Source: CAYVBN01 sp964538565
Lineage (GTDB): Bacteria; Pseudomonadota; Alphaproteobacteria; Rhizobiales; Xanthobacteraceae
Direction: 5' to 3'
NCBI GenBank assembly: GCA_964538565.1
Contig: CAZIGW010000268.1
Coordinates: 1-13,727, forward strand
DNA: 13,727 nucleotides
Positions within the stretch are counted from its first letter, which is position 1; every line of letters begins with the position of its first letter. This document shows, one piece after another, positions 5,818-12,711 of the stretch. The position numbers and the translations under genes are program-made. The notes under the pieces are model-generated. The model did not search any database. It saw only the letters and a program-made list of their open reading frames with translations, and had not been told where the DNA came from.

Positions 5818-6573
5818 TCAGAACGGCAGCAGTACGTCCATGATCTGCTGACCGTAACGCGGCTGCTGCACGTCGGTGATCTGCCCGCGTCCGCCGTAGG
5901 CGATGCGTGCTTCGGCGATCTTGCTCGAATCGATCGTGTTGTCGCTCTGGATGTCCTCCGGCCGGACGATGCCGGCGACCACGAGCTCGCGCATCTCGAA
6001 GTTGACGCGGATCTCCTGCTTCCCTTCGACCACCAGGTTTCCGTTGGGCAGCACCTGCGTGACCACGGCGGCGACGTTCGTCTGCACCGCCTCCTGGCGG
6101 TTGACCGAGCCCTTGCCGTCCGACAGGGCGGTCGAGTCGGCGGTGAGGAGGCGCGAGGGGATCGTCGTGTTGGTCAGCGGCAGCGTCTTGCGGCCGAAGA
6201 AATTGTCGACGCCGGAGTCTTCCTTGTTCGAGCGGCTGCGCTGGGTCTCGTTGGCGATCGCCGCCTTGTCGGTGATGTTCACCGTGACGGTGAGAATGTC
6301 GCCGACCTGGTGTGCGCGCTGGTCCTTGAAGAAGGCGCGTGAGCCGTTGCGCCACAGCGAGTTCGGATTGTAGGCGGCCGGCTGCGGCGTCGGCATCGGC
6401 ATCTGCACGGGCTTGTAGCCGGGCTGGGTCGTCGGGTTGTCGATCGCCGAGAGCGCAGGCTGCTCGCCCACGCTCTTGAGCCGGTCGATGGCCGAGCAGC
6501 CGCCGAGCAGGCCGGCGAGCAGGACAAGGCCGAGAGCCGGCAGGGGAGAGGGGGCGTGCGCGATCCTGAACAT
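5818..6573 (-). CDS. flgH: Flagellar L-ring lipoprotein FlgH
   Basis: 251 residues, slightly longer than the usual 220-235. The N-terminus has a lipoprotein signal with lipobox L-G-G-C and acylation site Cys26. The conserved body includes SLWRNGSRAFFKDQRAHQVG then DILTVTVNITDKAAI (about 92-127), a VTQVLPNGNLVVEGKQEI strand pair, and the C-terminal hallmark RPEDIQSDNTIDSSKIAEAR then IAYGGRG. FlgH forms the L ring in the outer membrane around the distal rod. The start lies 6 bp after the flgA stop, and GAGG near the flgA terminus serves as ribosome site. It is the last gene of flgF-flgG-flgA-flgH and converges on dksA. Confidence 0.96.
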   Translation of the reverse strand: MFRIAHAPSPLPALGLVLLAGLLGGCSAIDRLKSVGEQPALSAIDNPTTQPGYKPVQMPMPTPQPAAYNPNSLWRNGSRAFFKDQRAHQVGDILTVTVNITDKAAIANETQRSRSNKEDSGVDNFFGRKTLPLTNTTIPSRLLTADSTALSDGKGSVNRQEAVQTNVAAVVTQVLPNGNLVVEGKQEIRVNFEMRELVVAGIVRPEDIQSDNTIDSSKIAEARIAYGGRGQITDVQQPRYGQQIMDVLLPF

Positions 6574-6579
6574 GGCACC

Positions 6580-7596
6580 TCACTGGGCAATGCGGCGGGA
6601 TACGGAGGGCGGTGACGCGTTCGCGGCGACGCGGGCGATCGGGCTCGAGATGGTGACGCGGCCGGGACCGCTCACGGTGCCCTGGATCGTCCGCTTCGAT
6701 TGCACGTTGAGCACGTTGACGGCGTCGCCCTCGGCCCCGAAATCGAGCGCCTGGCCGCGCATGGTCAGGCGCATTCCGGGAGCCTCGTAGACGAGTGTGA
6801 CGATCTCGCCGCGCTGCACCAGCTGCGGCCGCATCAGGTCGCCCCGGCGCAGCGGCTGCCCGGGCCGCAACGGCTGGCGCGCCGCCATGCCGATCGCCTG
6901 CTCGAGCCCCGCCACGAGGTCGCTGCCGGTGCCGGCCTTGGGGCGGCGCTGCGTCACGACGTCGGAGGAGCGGATGACGTCTCCGCGCGCGAGCGGGCGG
7001 GTCGGAACGACCGTCTCGACCATTTCCACCAGCGAGCCGGTGTAGCGAAGGCTTCCCGGCCGGACGGCGGCGCTGCCGGGCAGGATGAACTGCACGTCGA
7101 ACCGCGTGCTGCGCGGGTCATAGTGCGCGCGCACCATCTGCAGGTCCTCGGTGACCGAGGGCTCGACCTCGATGGTGCGGACGTCGCGGTCGAAGGTGAC
7201 ACTGAGGTTCCGGGCGTCGCCCAGGCCATACCGGTGGGCGAAGACGCGCGCGATGCGCGCCGTGATGTTCTCCACGCTGATGGTGCGGCTCGCGCGCGTC
7301 ACCTCGATCTCGCTGACGCCGCGCGTGTCGACATAGAAGAGGTCATGCGCGCGCAGCGCGTCGAGCACCGCGGCGGCCGAGACGGTGCCGGTCGTCCCGA
7401 GGTCGGGCGAGCGGAAGATGGCGACGTCGGCGAACGGCCCGGCGTTCTCCACGAGGTCGCCGATGCGTACGAGATCGCCCGCGACGGTGGCGCTTTGCTT
7501 GAGAGCAGGGATCGCCGACTTGCCGCCGTCAGCCGTCTGCGCCGTCGCCGGCGCGGCGAGCGCGAGAAGCAGGAGGAGACTTGCGAGACGAAGCAT
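6580..7596 (-). CDS. flgA: Flagellar P-ring assembly chaperone FlgA
   Basis: 338 residues, about 120 longer than E. coli FlgA, as is usual for alphaproteobacterial homologues with an extra N-terminal domain. Residues 1-20 are a signal peptide (MLRLASLLLLLALAAPATAQ). Residues 30-150 form the N-terminal extension. An SAF-like domain lies at about 195-257 (VVPTRPLARGDVIRSSDVV, later RQPLRPGQPLRRGDLMRP). The C-terminal beta domain ends with the family hallmark GDAVNVLNVQSKRTIQGTVS then GPGRV. FlgA is a periplasmic chaperone needed for P-ring (FlgI) assembly. GGGAG lies 7 bases upstream of the ATG. The gene begins 12 bp after flgG and stops 6 bp before flgH. Confidence 0.94.
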   Translation of the reverse strand: MLRLASLLLLLALAAPATAQTADGGKSAIPALKQSATVAGDLVRIGDLVENAGPFADVAIFRSPDLGTTGTVSAAAVLDALRAHDLFYVDTRGVSEIEVTRASRTISVENITARIARVFAHRYGLGDARNLSVTFDRDVRTIEVEPSVTEDLQMVRAHYDPRSTRFDVQFILPGSAAVRPGSLRYTGSLVEMVETVVPTRPLARGDVIRSSDVVTQRRPKAGTGSDLVAGLEQAIGMAARQPLRPGQPLRRGDLMRPQLVQRGEIVTLVYEAPGMRLTMRGQALDFGAEGDAVNVLNVQSKRTIQGTVSGPGRVTISSPIARVAANASPPSVSRRIAQ

Positions 7597-7608
7597 GGCC
7601 GTTCTCCC

Positions 7609-8397
7609 TCACCGCATCAGGTTCGACGCCGCCTGCAGCATCTGGTCGGTGGCGCCGATGACCTTCGAGTTCATTTCGTAGGCGCGCTGCGCCGAGATGA
7701 GATTGGCGATCTCGGTCACTGCCTCGACGTTCGCCTGTTCGAGGTAGGTCTGTTGCAGGTCGCCGTAGCCGTCGGTGCCGGCGACGCTGTCCTGCGGCGC
7801 GCCGGAGGCGACGGTCTCGACGAAAAGATTGTCGCCGATGGGCTGCAGGCCTTCCTTGTTGACAAACCGGGTGAGGGTCAACTGGCCGAGCACGGTCGGA
7901 TTCGTGTTGTTGGGCAACGTGACGGACACCTGCCCCTGCGGATTGATGGCGATCGAGGTCGCGTTGTTGGGCACGGTGATTCCCGGCTGCACCAGGTTGC
8001 CCTGCGCGGTGACGATGCGGCCCTGCGCGTCGAGGTCGAAGGAGCCGTCGCGCGTGTACGCGAATGTGCCGTCGGGAAGCTGGATCTTGAAAAATCCCTC
8101 CCCGCGGATCGCCACGTCGAGGCTCTTGCCGGTCGGCAGCAGATTTCCCTGCGTCATGATGCGCGGAGTGCCGACGGTCTTGACGCCGGAGCCGAGATCG
8201 ATGCCGACCGGCAGGATGTTGCCCTGGTCGGACGTCTGCGTGCCGATGCGGCGCACGTGCTCGTACAGGAGGTCCTGGAACTCGGCCCGCTGACGCTTGA
8301 AGCCGGTGGTGTTCATGTTGGCGATGTTGTTGGAGATGACCTGGACGCTGATCTCCTGGGCCATCATTCCGGTCGCCGCCGTATAAAGTGCTCGCAT
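7609..8397 (-). CDS. flgG: Flagellar distal rod protein FlgG
   Basis: 262 residues, the standard FlgG length. The N-terminus MRALYTAATGMMAQEISVQV followed by ISNNIANMNTTGFKR is the flagellar rod/hook signature. The middle has SLDVAIRGEGFFKIQLPDG then TFAYTRDGSF. The C-terminal helix has QANVEAVTEIANLISAQRAY followed by EMNSKVI. FlgG forms the distal rod, which crosses the P and L rings. AGGAG lies 8 bases before the ATG. It starts 27 bp after flgF and is followed by flgA. Two GANTC sites sit in the flgF-flgG gap region. Confidence 0.98.
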   Translation of the reverse strand: MRALYTAATGMMAQEISVQVISNNIANMNTTGFKRQRAEFQDLLYEHVRRIGTQTSDQGNILPVGIDLGSGVKTVGTPRIMTQGNLLPTGKSLDVAIRGEGFFKIQLPDGTFAYTRDGSFDLDAQGRIVTAQGNLVQPGITVPNNATSIAINPQGQVSVTLPNNTNPTVLGQLTLTRFVNKEGLQPIGDNLFVETVASGAPQDSVAGTDGYGDLQQTYLEQANVEAVTEIANLISAQRAYEMNSKVIGATDQMLQAASNLMR

Positions 8398-8424
8398 GGA
8401 CTCTTCTCCTGACTCTCGGCCCGC

Positions 8425-9198
8425 TCAGCTCGGAACTTCCGCGAGCTGCTGAATGGCGGTGCGGCGCAAGTCGCTGGCCTGCTGCAGCAATGTCGCCACC
8501 TGCGTATAGGTGCGGGTGATCTCGATCAGCCGCGTCATGGCGAGAACCGGTTGGACGTTCGACTTCTCGACCGCGCCCTGCACCACCTTCACGTTCGCGG
8601 GCGCGGGCTCGGGGGCGACGCCGGCCGTCGCCGCGAATGTGCTGGAGCCCTCCTTCTGCAGCTGCTGCGGTTGCGCGAAGGTCACGAGCCGCAGCTTGCC
8701 GCGCAGCGTGTCGACGTTGGCGTCCGCCCCTTCTCGCACCGAGATGCGTCCGTCGGCGCTCACCACGATCTGCTGGTCGAGCGGCTGGAACACGATCGGC
8801 CCGTTGTCGCCGAGCACCTGGAAGCCTTCGCTGGTCACGAGCTCGCCGGCCGAATTGATCGAGAGGCCGCCGTTGCGCGTGTAGCGCTCGCCGTTCGGTG
8901 TCTGCACGACCAGGAAGGCGTTGGTGCCGTCGATGGCAAGGTCGAGCGGGTTTCCAGTGAGCTCGATCGAGCCCTGGCTGAAATCGTGCCAGGTGCCGCG
9001 GTCCTGCACGAAGTTGAGACGGCGGTCGGCGGGTGGGAACTGGTTCGCCCGCGCGGTCGGCATCAGGTAGTCCTCGAACATCGCATTGTCGGACTTGAAG
9101 CCCGAGGTGCTCATGTTCGCCACGTTGTTGGCGACGACCTCGAGTTCGCGCTCGAGCGCGACCTGCCGCGACAATCCGATGAGGGCCGCGTTCTGCAT
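8425..9198 (-). CDS. flgF: Flagellar proximal rod protein FlgF
   Basis: 257 residues. The rod signature at the N-terminus is ALERELEVVANNVANMSTSG then FKSDNAMFEDYLMP. The core has NPLDLAIDGTNAFLVVQTPN then GERYTRNGGLSINSAGELVT. The C-terminus ends VLAMTRLIEITRTYTQVATL then LQQASDLRRTAIQQLAEVPS, close to FlgF rather than FlgG. It forms part of the proximal rod in the periplasm. I chose the ATG at 9198 because GGGGAG lies 7 bases upstream and the protein then begins at the rod motif. A 26-codon upstream extension is open but lacks a good ribosome site. It is the first gene of flgF-flgG-flgA-flgH. Confidence 0.96.
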   Translation of the reverse strand: MQNAALIGLSRQVALERELEVVANNVANMSTSGFKSDNAMFEDYLMPTARANQFPPADRRLNFVQDRGTWHDFSQGSIELTGNPLDLAIDGTNAFLVVQTPNGERYTRNGGLSINSAGELVTSEGFQVLGDNGPIVFQPLDQQIVVSADGRISVREGADANVDTLRGKLRLVTFAQPQQLQKEGSSTFAATAGVAPEPAPANVKVVQGAVEKSNVQPVLAMTRLIEITRTYTQVATLLQQASDLRRTAIQQLAEVPS

Positions 9199-9297
9199 CG
9201 GCCTGCTCCCCTTTCTGGCGACGGCGTCCGCTCTCCCAAGCGACCCGGCCGTCCGACGAACCGCCGGCTCTCCCACGCCGGGGCTCGCCGTGCTCGA

Positions 9298-9314
9298 AGC
9301 AGGGCCCGTGCCAA
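9298..9314 (-). promoter_or_regulatory. Strong sigma54 (-24/-12) promoter of flgF operon
   Basis: The minus strand reads TTGGCACG-G-GCC-CTGCT. It matches the extended consensus YTGGCACGR-N3-TTGCW at every specified base except one (C for T in the -12 half). The GG and GC doublets are exactly 12 bp apart. The start site would fall near 9287, about 90 bases before the flgF ATG. This lies in the 365-bp gap 9199-9563, the only long non-coding stretch of the window, which otherwise holds the palindrome at 9385, two TTAAC motif sites and no open gene I can support. Confidence 0.75.
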
Positions 9315-9384
9315 GTGGAAAAAATTAACCAAGACAGGCCTTTGGCCGGCGCGGTGAGGGGCGGGACGTAGGCAGGAAGCGCCC

Positions 9385-9406
9385 TTTGCCGGTCCCACCC
9401 GGCAAA
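9385..9406. promoter_or_regulatory. TTTGCCGG-N6-CCGGCAAA palindrome, probable activator site
   Basis: A perfect 8+8 bp inverted repeat with 6-base centre (TCCCAC), between flgF and fliL. Its centre is 96 bp upstream of the flgF -12 element, about -107 from the expected start site. It shares the TTGCCG/CGGCAA core with the cluster between flgI and fliX. I infer an enhancer site for an NtrC-type activator such as FlbD. It could also act as an operator on fliL, whose start is about 160 bp to the right. It is unlikely to be a terminator, since no gene ends nearby. Confidence 0.55.
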
Positions 9407-9441
9407 AATTTCCCGGCGGTGGGCGGGCGGGAAAGCTTCCG

Positions 9442-9455
9442 TTAACCATTAACCC
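9442..9455 (+). promoter_or_regulatory. Tandem TTAACC motifs upstream of fliL, CtrA-like half-sites
   Basis: TTAACCA and TTAACCC repeat 7 bp apart. A further ATTAACCA lies at 9324-9331. The spacing is not the canonical TTAA-N7-TTAA, so these count as half-sites. The fliLM operon is an early CtrA-dependent class in Caulobacter, which fits. The pair lies about 110 bp before the chosen fliL ATG. No clear -10/-35 was identified. Confidence 0.4.
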
Positions 9456-9563
9456 CCTACCTTCGCGTCAAGGGCGACGGGGTCGTGCGCCCGCGGCTTT
9501 TGTAGTGCGTGCCTCGGCGGTTCGATGGCCCCCGTTGCGTTCGAACGTGATCCGGGGCTCAGG

Positions 9564-10085
9564 ATGGCGGCAAAAGCAAAAAAAGCAGCAGACACCGAGG
9601 CCGATTCGGACGAGGTCGCCGAAGGCGCCTCCGCTCCGGCCAAACGCAAGCTGCCGATCAAGCTCATCGTCATGGTGGCGGCCGGCCTGCTCGTCGTGGG
9701 CGGCGGTGGGACGGGCGGCTATTTCTGGTATGCCCGGCACGCCGGCGAGGCCAAGGCCGCCGGCGCGACCGCCAAGCCGGCGGTGTTCGTCGACATGCCG
9801 GAAGTGCTGGTCAATCTCGCCAACACCGGCAACGATCGCACGCAATATCTCAAGATCAAGGTCGTGCTGGAGCTGCCCGACCAGGCGCTGATGCAGCAGA
9901 TCCAGCCCATCATGCCGCGCGTCATGGATACGTTTCAGACCTATCTGCGCGAGCTGCGGCCGACCGACCTCGAGGGATCGGCGGGCCTCTATCGCCTCAA
10001 GGAGGAACTGACGCGCCGGGTCAACGCGGCGATCTCGCCCAGTCACATCAACGCGGTGCTGTTCAAGGAAATCGTCGTCCAGTGA
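9564..10085 (+). CDS. fliL: Flagellar basal-body-associated protein FliL
   Basis: 173 residues. A charged cytoplasmic N-terminus (MAAKAKKAADTEADSDEVAE) precedes one membrane segment at about 32-56 (IKLIVMVAAGLLVVGGGGTG then GYFWY). The periplasmic FliL domain includes VFVDMPEVLVNLANTGNDRT then QYLKIKVVLELPD, and the conserved end HINAVLFKEIVVQ. FliL surrounds the stator units in the inner membrane and supports torque. I chose the ATG at 9564 because it yields the usual Lys-rich start and has GGGG 6 bases upstream. An ATG 13 codons earlier (9525) is possible. It is the first gene of fliL-fliM-DUF6468-motE, with 12 bp to fliM. Confidence 0.93.
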   Translation: MAAKAKKAADTEADSDEVAEGASAPAKRKLPIKLIVMVAAGLLVVGGGGTGGYFWYARHAGEAKAAGATAKPAVFVDMPEVLVNLANTGNDRTQYLKIKVVLELPDQALMQQIQPIMPRVMDTFQTYLRELRPTDLEGSAGLYRLKEELTRRVNAAISPSHINAVLFKEIVVQ

Positions 10086-10089
10086 CGAC
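10074..10089 (+). other. Small hairpin at fliL stop / fliM start
   Basis: GTCGTC (10074-10079) and GACGAC (10084-10089) pair around a 4-base loop that includes the fliL stop codon. fliM begins 8 bases later with no recognisable Shine-Dalgarno sequence. This could couple fliM translation to fliL termination. The stem is short and may be chance. Confidence 0.3.
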
Positions 10090-10097
10090 CTGAACCC

Positions 10098-11315
10098 ATG
10101 GCCGACCAGATCGATCAGGACGCACTCGCCGCCGAATGGGGCCTCGCGCTCGAGGCCGAAGCGACCGGCGCCCCGCCCCCCGGCGAGGCGGCCGCGCCGC
10201 CGTCCGTGCCGGGCGATGGCGGTGGCGAGGAGATGGCCGCCCAATGGGCGGCGATGATCGACGACGGCAGCCAGTTCATCCAGGCTGCGAAGGGCGGCGC
10301 CGAGCGCATTCTCAACCAGGAGGAAATCGACACCCTCCTGGGATTCAATCTCGACGACATCTCGCTCAACGACAATTCGGGCATCCGGGCGATCATCGAT
10401 TCGGCGATGGTCTCCTACGAGCGTCTGCCGATGCTCGAAATTGTCTTCGACCGGCTTGTCCGGCTGATGACGACGTCGCTGCGCAACTTCACCTCCGACA
10501 ACGTCGAAGTCTCGCTCGACCGCATCACCTCGGTGCGCTTCGGCGACTACCTCAATTCCATTCCGTTGCCGGCGATCCTTGCCGTGTTCAAGGCCGAGGA
10601 GTGGGACAATTTCGGCCTGTTCACCGTCGATTCCAGCCTCATCTACTCGATCATCGACGTGCTGCTCGGCGGCCGGCGCGGCCAGACCGCGATCCGCATC
10701 GAGGGCCGGCCCTACACGACGATCGAGACGAGCCTCGTCAAGCGCATGATCGAGGTCGTGCTGGCCGATGCCGAACTCGCCTTCAAGCCGCTTTCACCCG
10801 TCAAGTTCAACATCGACCGGCTCGAGACCAACCCGCGGTTCGCCGCGATCTCGCGCCCCGCCAACGCCGCCATTCTGGTGCGGTTGCGCATCGACATGGA
10901 GGACCGCGGCGGCACGATCGAGCTGCTGCTTCCCTACGCGACCATCGAACCGATCCGCGACGTCCTGTTGCAGATGTTCATGGGCGAGAAGTTCGGCCGC
11001 GACCCGATCTGGGAAGGCCATCTCGCCACCGAGATCGGCCGGGCCGAGATCGGCGTGGACGCGGTGCTGTACGAGGCGGAGCTGCCGCTCAAGCAGCTCA
11101 TGAGCCTGCGTGTCGGCGACACGCTCCCGCTCGATCTCAAGCCCGATTCGCTGGTGACCGTGCGTTGCGGCGACGTGACCCTGACCGAAGGCCGCATGGG
11201 CCGGGTCGGCGACCGCGTGGCCGTGCGCGTCGCCAAACCCCTGCGCAAGCCCAGGACCACGTTCGCCATGTTCGAAACGGCCGGCGAGTCCAGCAAACGG
11301 ATGGAGGCGTCGTGA
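10098..11315 (+). CDS. fliM: Flagellar motor switch protein FliM
   Basis: 405 residues, longer than the usual 320-340 because of an N-terminal extension. Residues 1-68 are Ala/Pro/Gly/Glu-rich and contain two similar short motifs, DALAAEWGLAL (8-18) and EEMAAQWAAMI (44-54). The CheY-P-binding helix, normally at the very N-terminus, is here ILNQEEIDTLL (71-81). The middle domain has SYERLPMLEIVFDRLVRLMT and the FliG-contact GGRRG loop (191-195). The C-terminal SPOA domain (about 320-385) has GDTLPLDLKPDSLVTVRCGD. FliM sits in the C ring, binds FliG and FliN, and sets rotation direction. It overlaps the next gene by 4 bp. Confidence 0.97.
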   Translation: MADQIDQDALAAEWGLALEAEATGAPPPGEAAAPPSVPGDGGGEEMAAQWAAMIDDGSQFIQAAKGGAERILNQEEIDTLLGFNLDDISLNDNSGIRAIIDSAMVSYERLPMLEIVFDRLVRLMTTSLRNFTSDNVEVSLDRITSVRFGDYLNSIPLPAILAVFKAEEWDNFGLFTVDSSLIYSIIDVLLGGRRGQTAIRIEGRPYTTIETSLVKRMIEVVLADAELAFKPLSPVKFNIDRLETNPRFAAISRPANAAILVRLRIDMEDRGGTIELLLPYATIEPIRDVLLQMFMGEKFGRDPIWEGHLATEIGRAEIGVDAVLYEAELPLKQLMSLRVGDTLPLDLKPDSLVTVRCGDVTLTEGRMGRVGDRVAVRVAKPLRKPRTTFAMFETAGESSKRMEAS

Positions 11316-11752
11316 ATCACATCTTCGGTCTGATGATCGAGAGCCTGGTTGCGGTCCTGCTCCTGCTCACGATCGTTTACTGCACGCTCCTCAACAGCCG
11401 GCTCAAACGGCTGAAATCCGACGAGCAGTCGCTGAAGGCGACGATTTCGGAACTCATCACGGCGACCGAGATCGCCGAGCGCGCGATCGCCGGGCTCAAG
11501 CTCACCGTTCGCGACTGCGACCAGAACTTGGGTGAACGGCTGCGCACGGCCGAGCGCTTCTCCGCCGAGATCGCCGCCCAGCTCGATCTTGGCGAGGAAA
11601 TTCTCGGCCGGCTGACGCAGATCGCCGCCGCCGCGCGCTCGCGCGATGCGGCGCGCGAATCGACGCCCGCTCCCGACACCAAGGACACGCTGGCGCGCGC
11701 CAGTGCCTTCGCCGAACGAGCGCGGACGCGCCTCAACGGTATGGCGGCATGA
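11312..11752 (+). CDS. DUF6468-type single-pass membrane protein in fliM-motE operon
   Basis: 146 residues. The N-terminus has one membrane segment at about 7-27 (LMIESLVAVLLLLTIVYCTL). It is followed by a long charged helical region, probably coiled coil (about 28-108), and a short disordered linker before a last helix (DTLARASAFAERARTRLNG). The start is GTG in GTGA, overlapping the fliM stop by 4 bp, with GGAGG 4 bases upstream. The stop overlaps the next ATG by 4 bp (ATGA). The frame is open far upstream within fliM, but only this start has a ribosome site. The family is a conserved unnamed neighbour of fliM in Hyphomicrobiales. By position I infer a role in motor function or assembly. The DUF number is from memory. 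Confidence 0.8.
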   Translation: MNHIFGLMIESLVAVLLLLTIVYCTLLNSRLKRLKSDEQSLKATISELITATEIAERAIAGLKLTVRDCDQNLGERLRTAERFSAEIAAQLDLGEEILGRLTQIAAAARSRDAARESTPAPDTKDTLARASAFAERARTRLNGMAA

Positions 11753-12621
11753 CGCGCTGGCTGCGAGACCTGCGCCTGGTTCCGGTCGTGCTGGTCGCGA
11801 CCGTGTGCCTGTTCGCGCTCAAGGTCTCCGGCCTCCTGCTCGACGGCGGCTACACGCTCGCCGATTCCGCATCCGACCGCCGCGACCGCCTGACCGCGCC
11901 CGGCTCGGTCGTCGTTGACGACAAGAGCCGGATCAAACCCGGCGCGCCGGCGCAGTCGCGCGAGCACACCTGGGCGCGCGAGATGTTCAATTTTCCCGAC
12001 GTGACCGGAACGCTCGCGGCGCAGAAGCAGGCGGAGAAGAACACCCAGAACAATCCGGAGAGTTCCGCAAGGCCTTCGGCTCCCGAACAACAGAAGGGGC
12101 CCGTGGACCCGCCGCCCGATCCCGGCGGCAAGCCGGTCTCGCTCGACCCGAACGGTCCGGCGTCGGCCGGCGAGAAGGCCGTGCTCGGCAGCTTGCAGCA
12201 GCGCCGCCAGGAGCTCGACGCGCGCGCCCGCGAACTCGACATCCGCGAGAGCCTGCTCAAGGCCGCGGAAAAGCGCCTCGACGCGCGCGCCGCCGAGCTC
12301 AAGCAGATCGAACAGCGGATCAACGCCGCGATGCAGAAGAAGGATGAGGCGGAAGCCGCGCGCTTCAAGGGCCTCGTCACGATGTACGAGAACATGAAGG
12401 CCAAGGACGCGGCCAGGATCTTCGACCGGCTCGACATGAAGATTCTCTTGGAAGTCGCCACGCAGATCAATCCGCGCCGCATGTCCGACATTCTGGCGCA
12501 GATGTCACCGGAAGCGGCCGAAAAGCTCACCATCGAACTCGCCAATCGTGCGAGCGGCGGCGACAAGACTCCGCCCGCTTCCGATCTGCCGAAGATCGAT
12601 GGTCGTCCGAACGGGACATGA
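11749..12621 (+). CDS. motE: MotE-like protein with MgtE_N-type C-terminal domain
   Basis: 290 residues. The N-terminus has one hydrophobic segment at about 9-31 (RLVPVVLVATVCLFALKVSG), a signal anchor or uncleaved signal. Residues 40-140 are Pro/Gly/Ser-rich and probably disordered. Residues 142-203 form a strongly charged coiled coil. Residues 206-266 (FKGLVTMYENMKAKDAARIF then DRLDMKILLEVATQINPRRM) match the MgtE intracellular N / FliG-like fold found in MotE. In Sinorhizobium meliloti, MotE is a periplasmic chaperone that stabilises MotC. The partner here is not in view. It overlaps the preceding gene by 4 bp. The symbol follows family usage and orthology is not proven. Confidence 0.75.
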   Translation: MTRWLRDLRLVPVVLVATVCLFALKVSGLLLDGGYTLADSASDRRDRLTAPGSVVVDDKSRIKPGAPAQSREHTWAREMFNFPDVTGTLAAQKQAEKNTQNNPESSARPSAPEQQKGPVDPPPDPGGKPVSLDPNGPASAGEKAVLGSLQQRRQELDARARELDIRESLLKAAEKRLDARAAELKQIEQRINAAMQKKDEAEAARFKGLVTMYENMKAKDAARIFDRLDMKILLEVATQINPRRMSDILAQMSPEAAEKLTIELANRASGGDKTPPASDLPKIDGRPNGT

Positions 12622-12711
12622 AGGATAACGGCTCGTTAAAGACGCTCGCTTAGGTTGAGACGCGGCGACGACCGGAAGCGCGGCACGGGAGATGGGCGCG
12701 GGTACCGCGAG

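Noticed and set aside
6700..8412. A 570-codon plus-strand open frame opposite flgA and flgG
   Set aside because: It is antisense to two unmistakable flagellar genes, is rich in Arg, His, Asp, Val and Gly as expected for the complement of GC-rich coding DNA, and shows no domain motif.
9401..9415. CGGGAAATTTTTGC on the minus strand as a second sigma54 site near flgF
   Set aside because: The GG and GC doublets are 11 bp apart instead of 12, and it overlaps the palindrome. The site at 9298-9314 is far better.
10136..11311. An open frame running through fliM in another frame and continuing into the DUF6468 gene
   Set aside because: The part inside fliM is Arg/His/Pro-rich noise. The real gene begins at the GTG at 11312 with GGAGG upstream and a hydrophobic N-terminus.
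12681..12697. CGGCAC-GGGAG-ATGG as a sigma54 promoter before the 12712 gene
   Set aside because: The -24 half looks good, but the invariant GC at -12 is missing (GG instead) and it would leave almost no leader before the ATG.
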